Notes under the pieces: generated by a model | Databases searched by the model: none | The model's input: the letters and a program-made list of their open reading frames with translations, nothing else | Told to the model about the DNA's origin: nothing | Source of the DNA: an uncultured Lachnoanaerobaculum sp. | GTDB taxonomy: Bacteria; Bacillota; Clostridia; Lachnospirales; Lachnospiraceae | DNA length: 33,351 nucleotides | Assembly (NCBI GenBank): GCA_937925515.1 | Contig: CALALP010000026.1 | Location: 1 to 33,351, forward strand | Direction: 5' to 3' | Shown: in pieces, positions 33,345-33,351 of the stretch | Position numbering within the stretch: position 1 is the stretch's first letter | Layout: each line of letters starts with the position of its first letter | Program-made: the position numbers and the translations under genes

Positions 33345-33351
33345 TTATAAC

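Overview
The window is low-GC DNA with dense, short-spaced operons and strong Shine-Dalgarno sites. It looks like a Clostridia chromosome, most likely Lachnospiraceae or a close relative. Supporting signs are the SCIFF ranthipeptide system placed beside secDF, tgt and yajC, a CmpB-type membrane protein preceded by an HD-domain protein, and a SecD-SecF fusion. Species cannot be fixed from sequence alone.

Layout. 1-3900: the 3' end of an unknown frame, an HD-domain protein and a CmpB-type membrane protein (+), then asd (-), divergent from a secreted protein with cell-wall/choline-binding-type repeats (+). 3900-9250: a lipoprotein (-), then a five-gene Tro-like metal uptake operon (-) in the order binding protein, ATPase, permease, permease with a C-terminal winged helix, DtxR-family repressor. 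An 18-bp perfect palindrome of DtxR-box type sits just downstream of its promoter. 9470-15360: a small GNAT-like gene (+), then yajC, tgt, secDF, the SCIFF radical SAM maturase and a 48-residue SCIFF precursor (all -). 15550-17805: a phosphoesterase, an XTP/dITP pyrophosphatase and a THUMP RNA methyltransferase. 17819-30055: a surface-glycan cluster (-) with a phosphoheptose-isomerase-like SIS protein, a GT2, three large polytopic membrane proteins, RfbF/RfbG/RfbH for a CDP-3,6-dideoxyhexose intermediate, a LicD-family protein and a polyprenyl-phosphate-type GT2. 30200-31010: decayed coding sequence. 31355-32737: an NCS2 purine permease (+). 32840-33344: an internally deleted IS30-family element.

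How the genes fit together. The glycan cluster makes CDP-4-keto-3,6-dideoxyglucose and contains both a lipid-linked-sugar glycosyltransferase and GT-C-like membrane proteins, which suggests decoration of a glycan on the outer face of the membrane. The metal operon appears self-regulated. The SCIFF precursor has its own promoter and is separated from its maturase by a hairpin-plus-U terminator, which would let much more precursor than enzyme be made.

The least explained material is a set of GC-rich palindromes. Three copies share a core CTCGCC-GAC/GTC-GGCGAG and all lie between convergent gene ends. Two copies share GTCCCCC...GGGGGAC. One of the latter sits inside a 92-bp MITE-like element with 11-bp terminal inverted repeats that resemble the ends of the IS30 remnant. 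The other lies inside an open reading frame at the left edge of the window.
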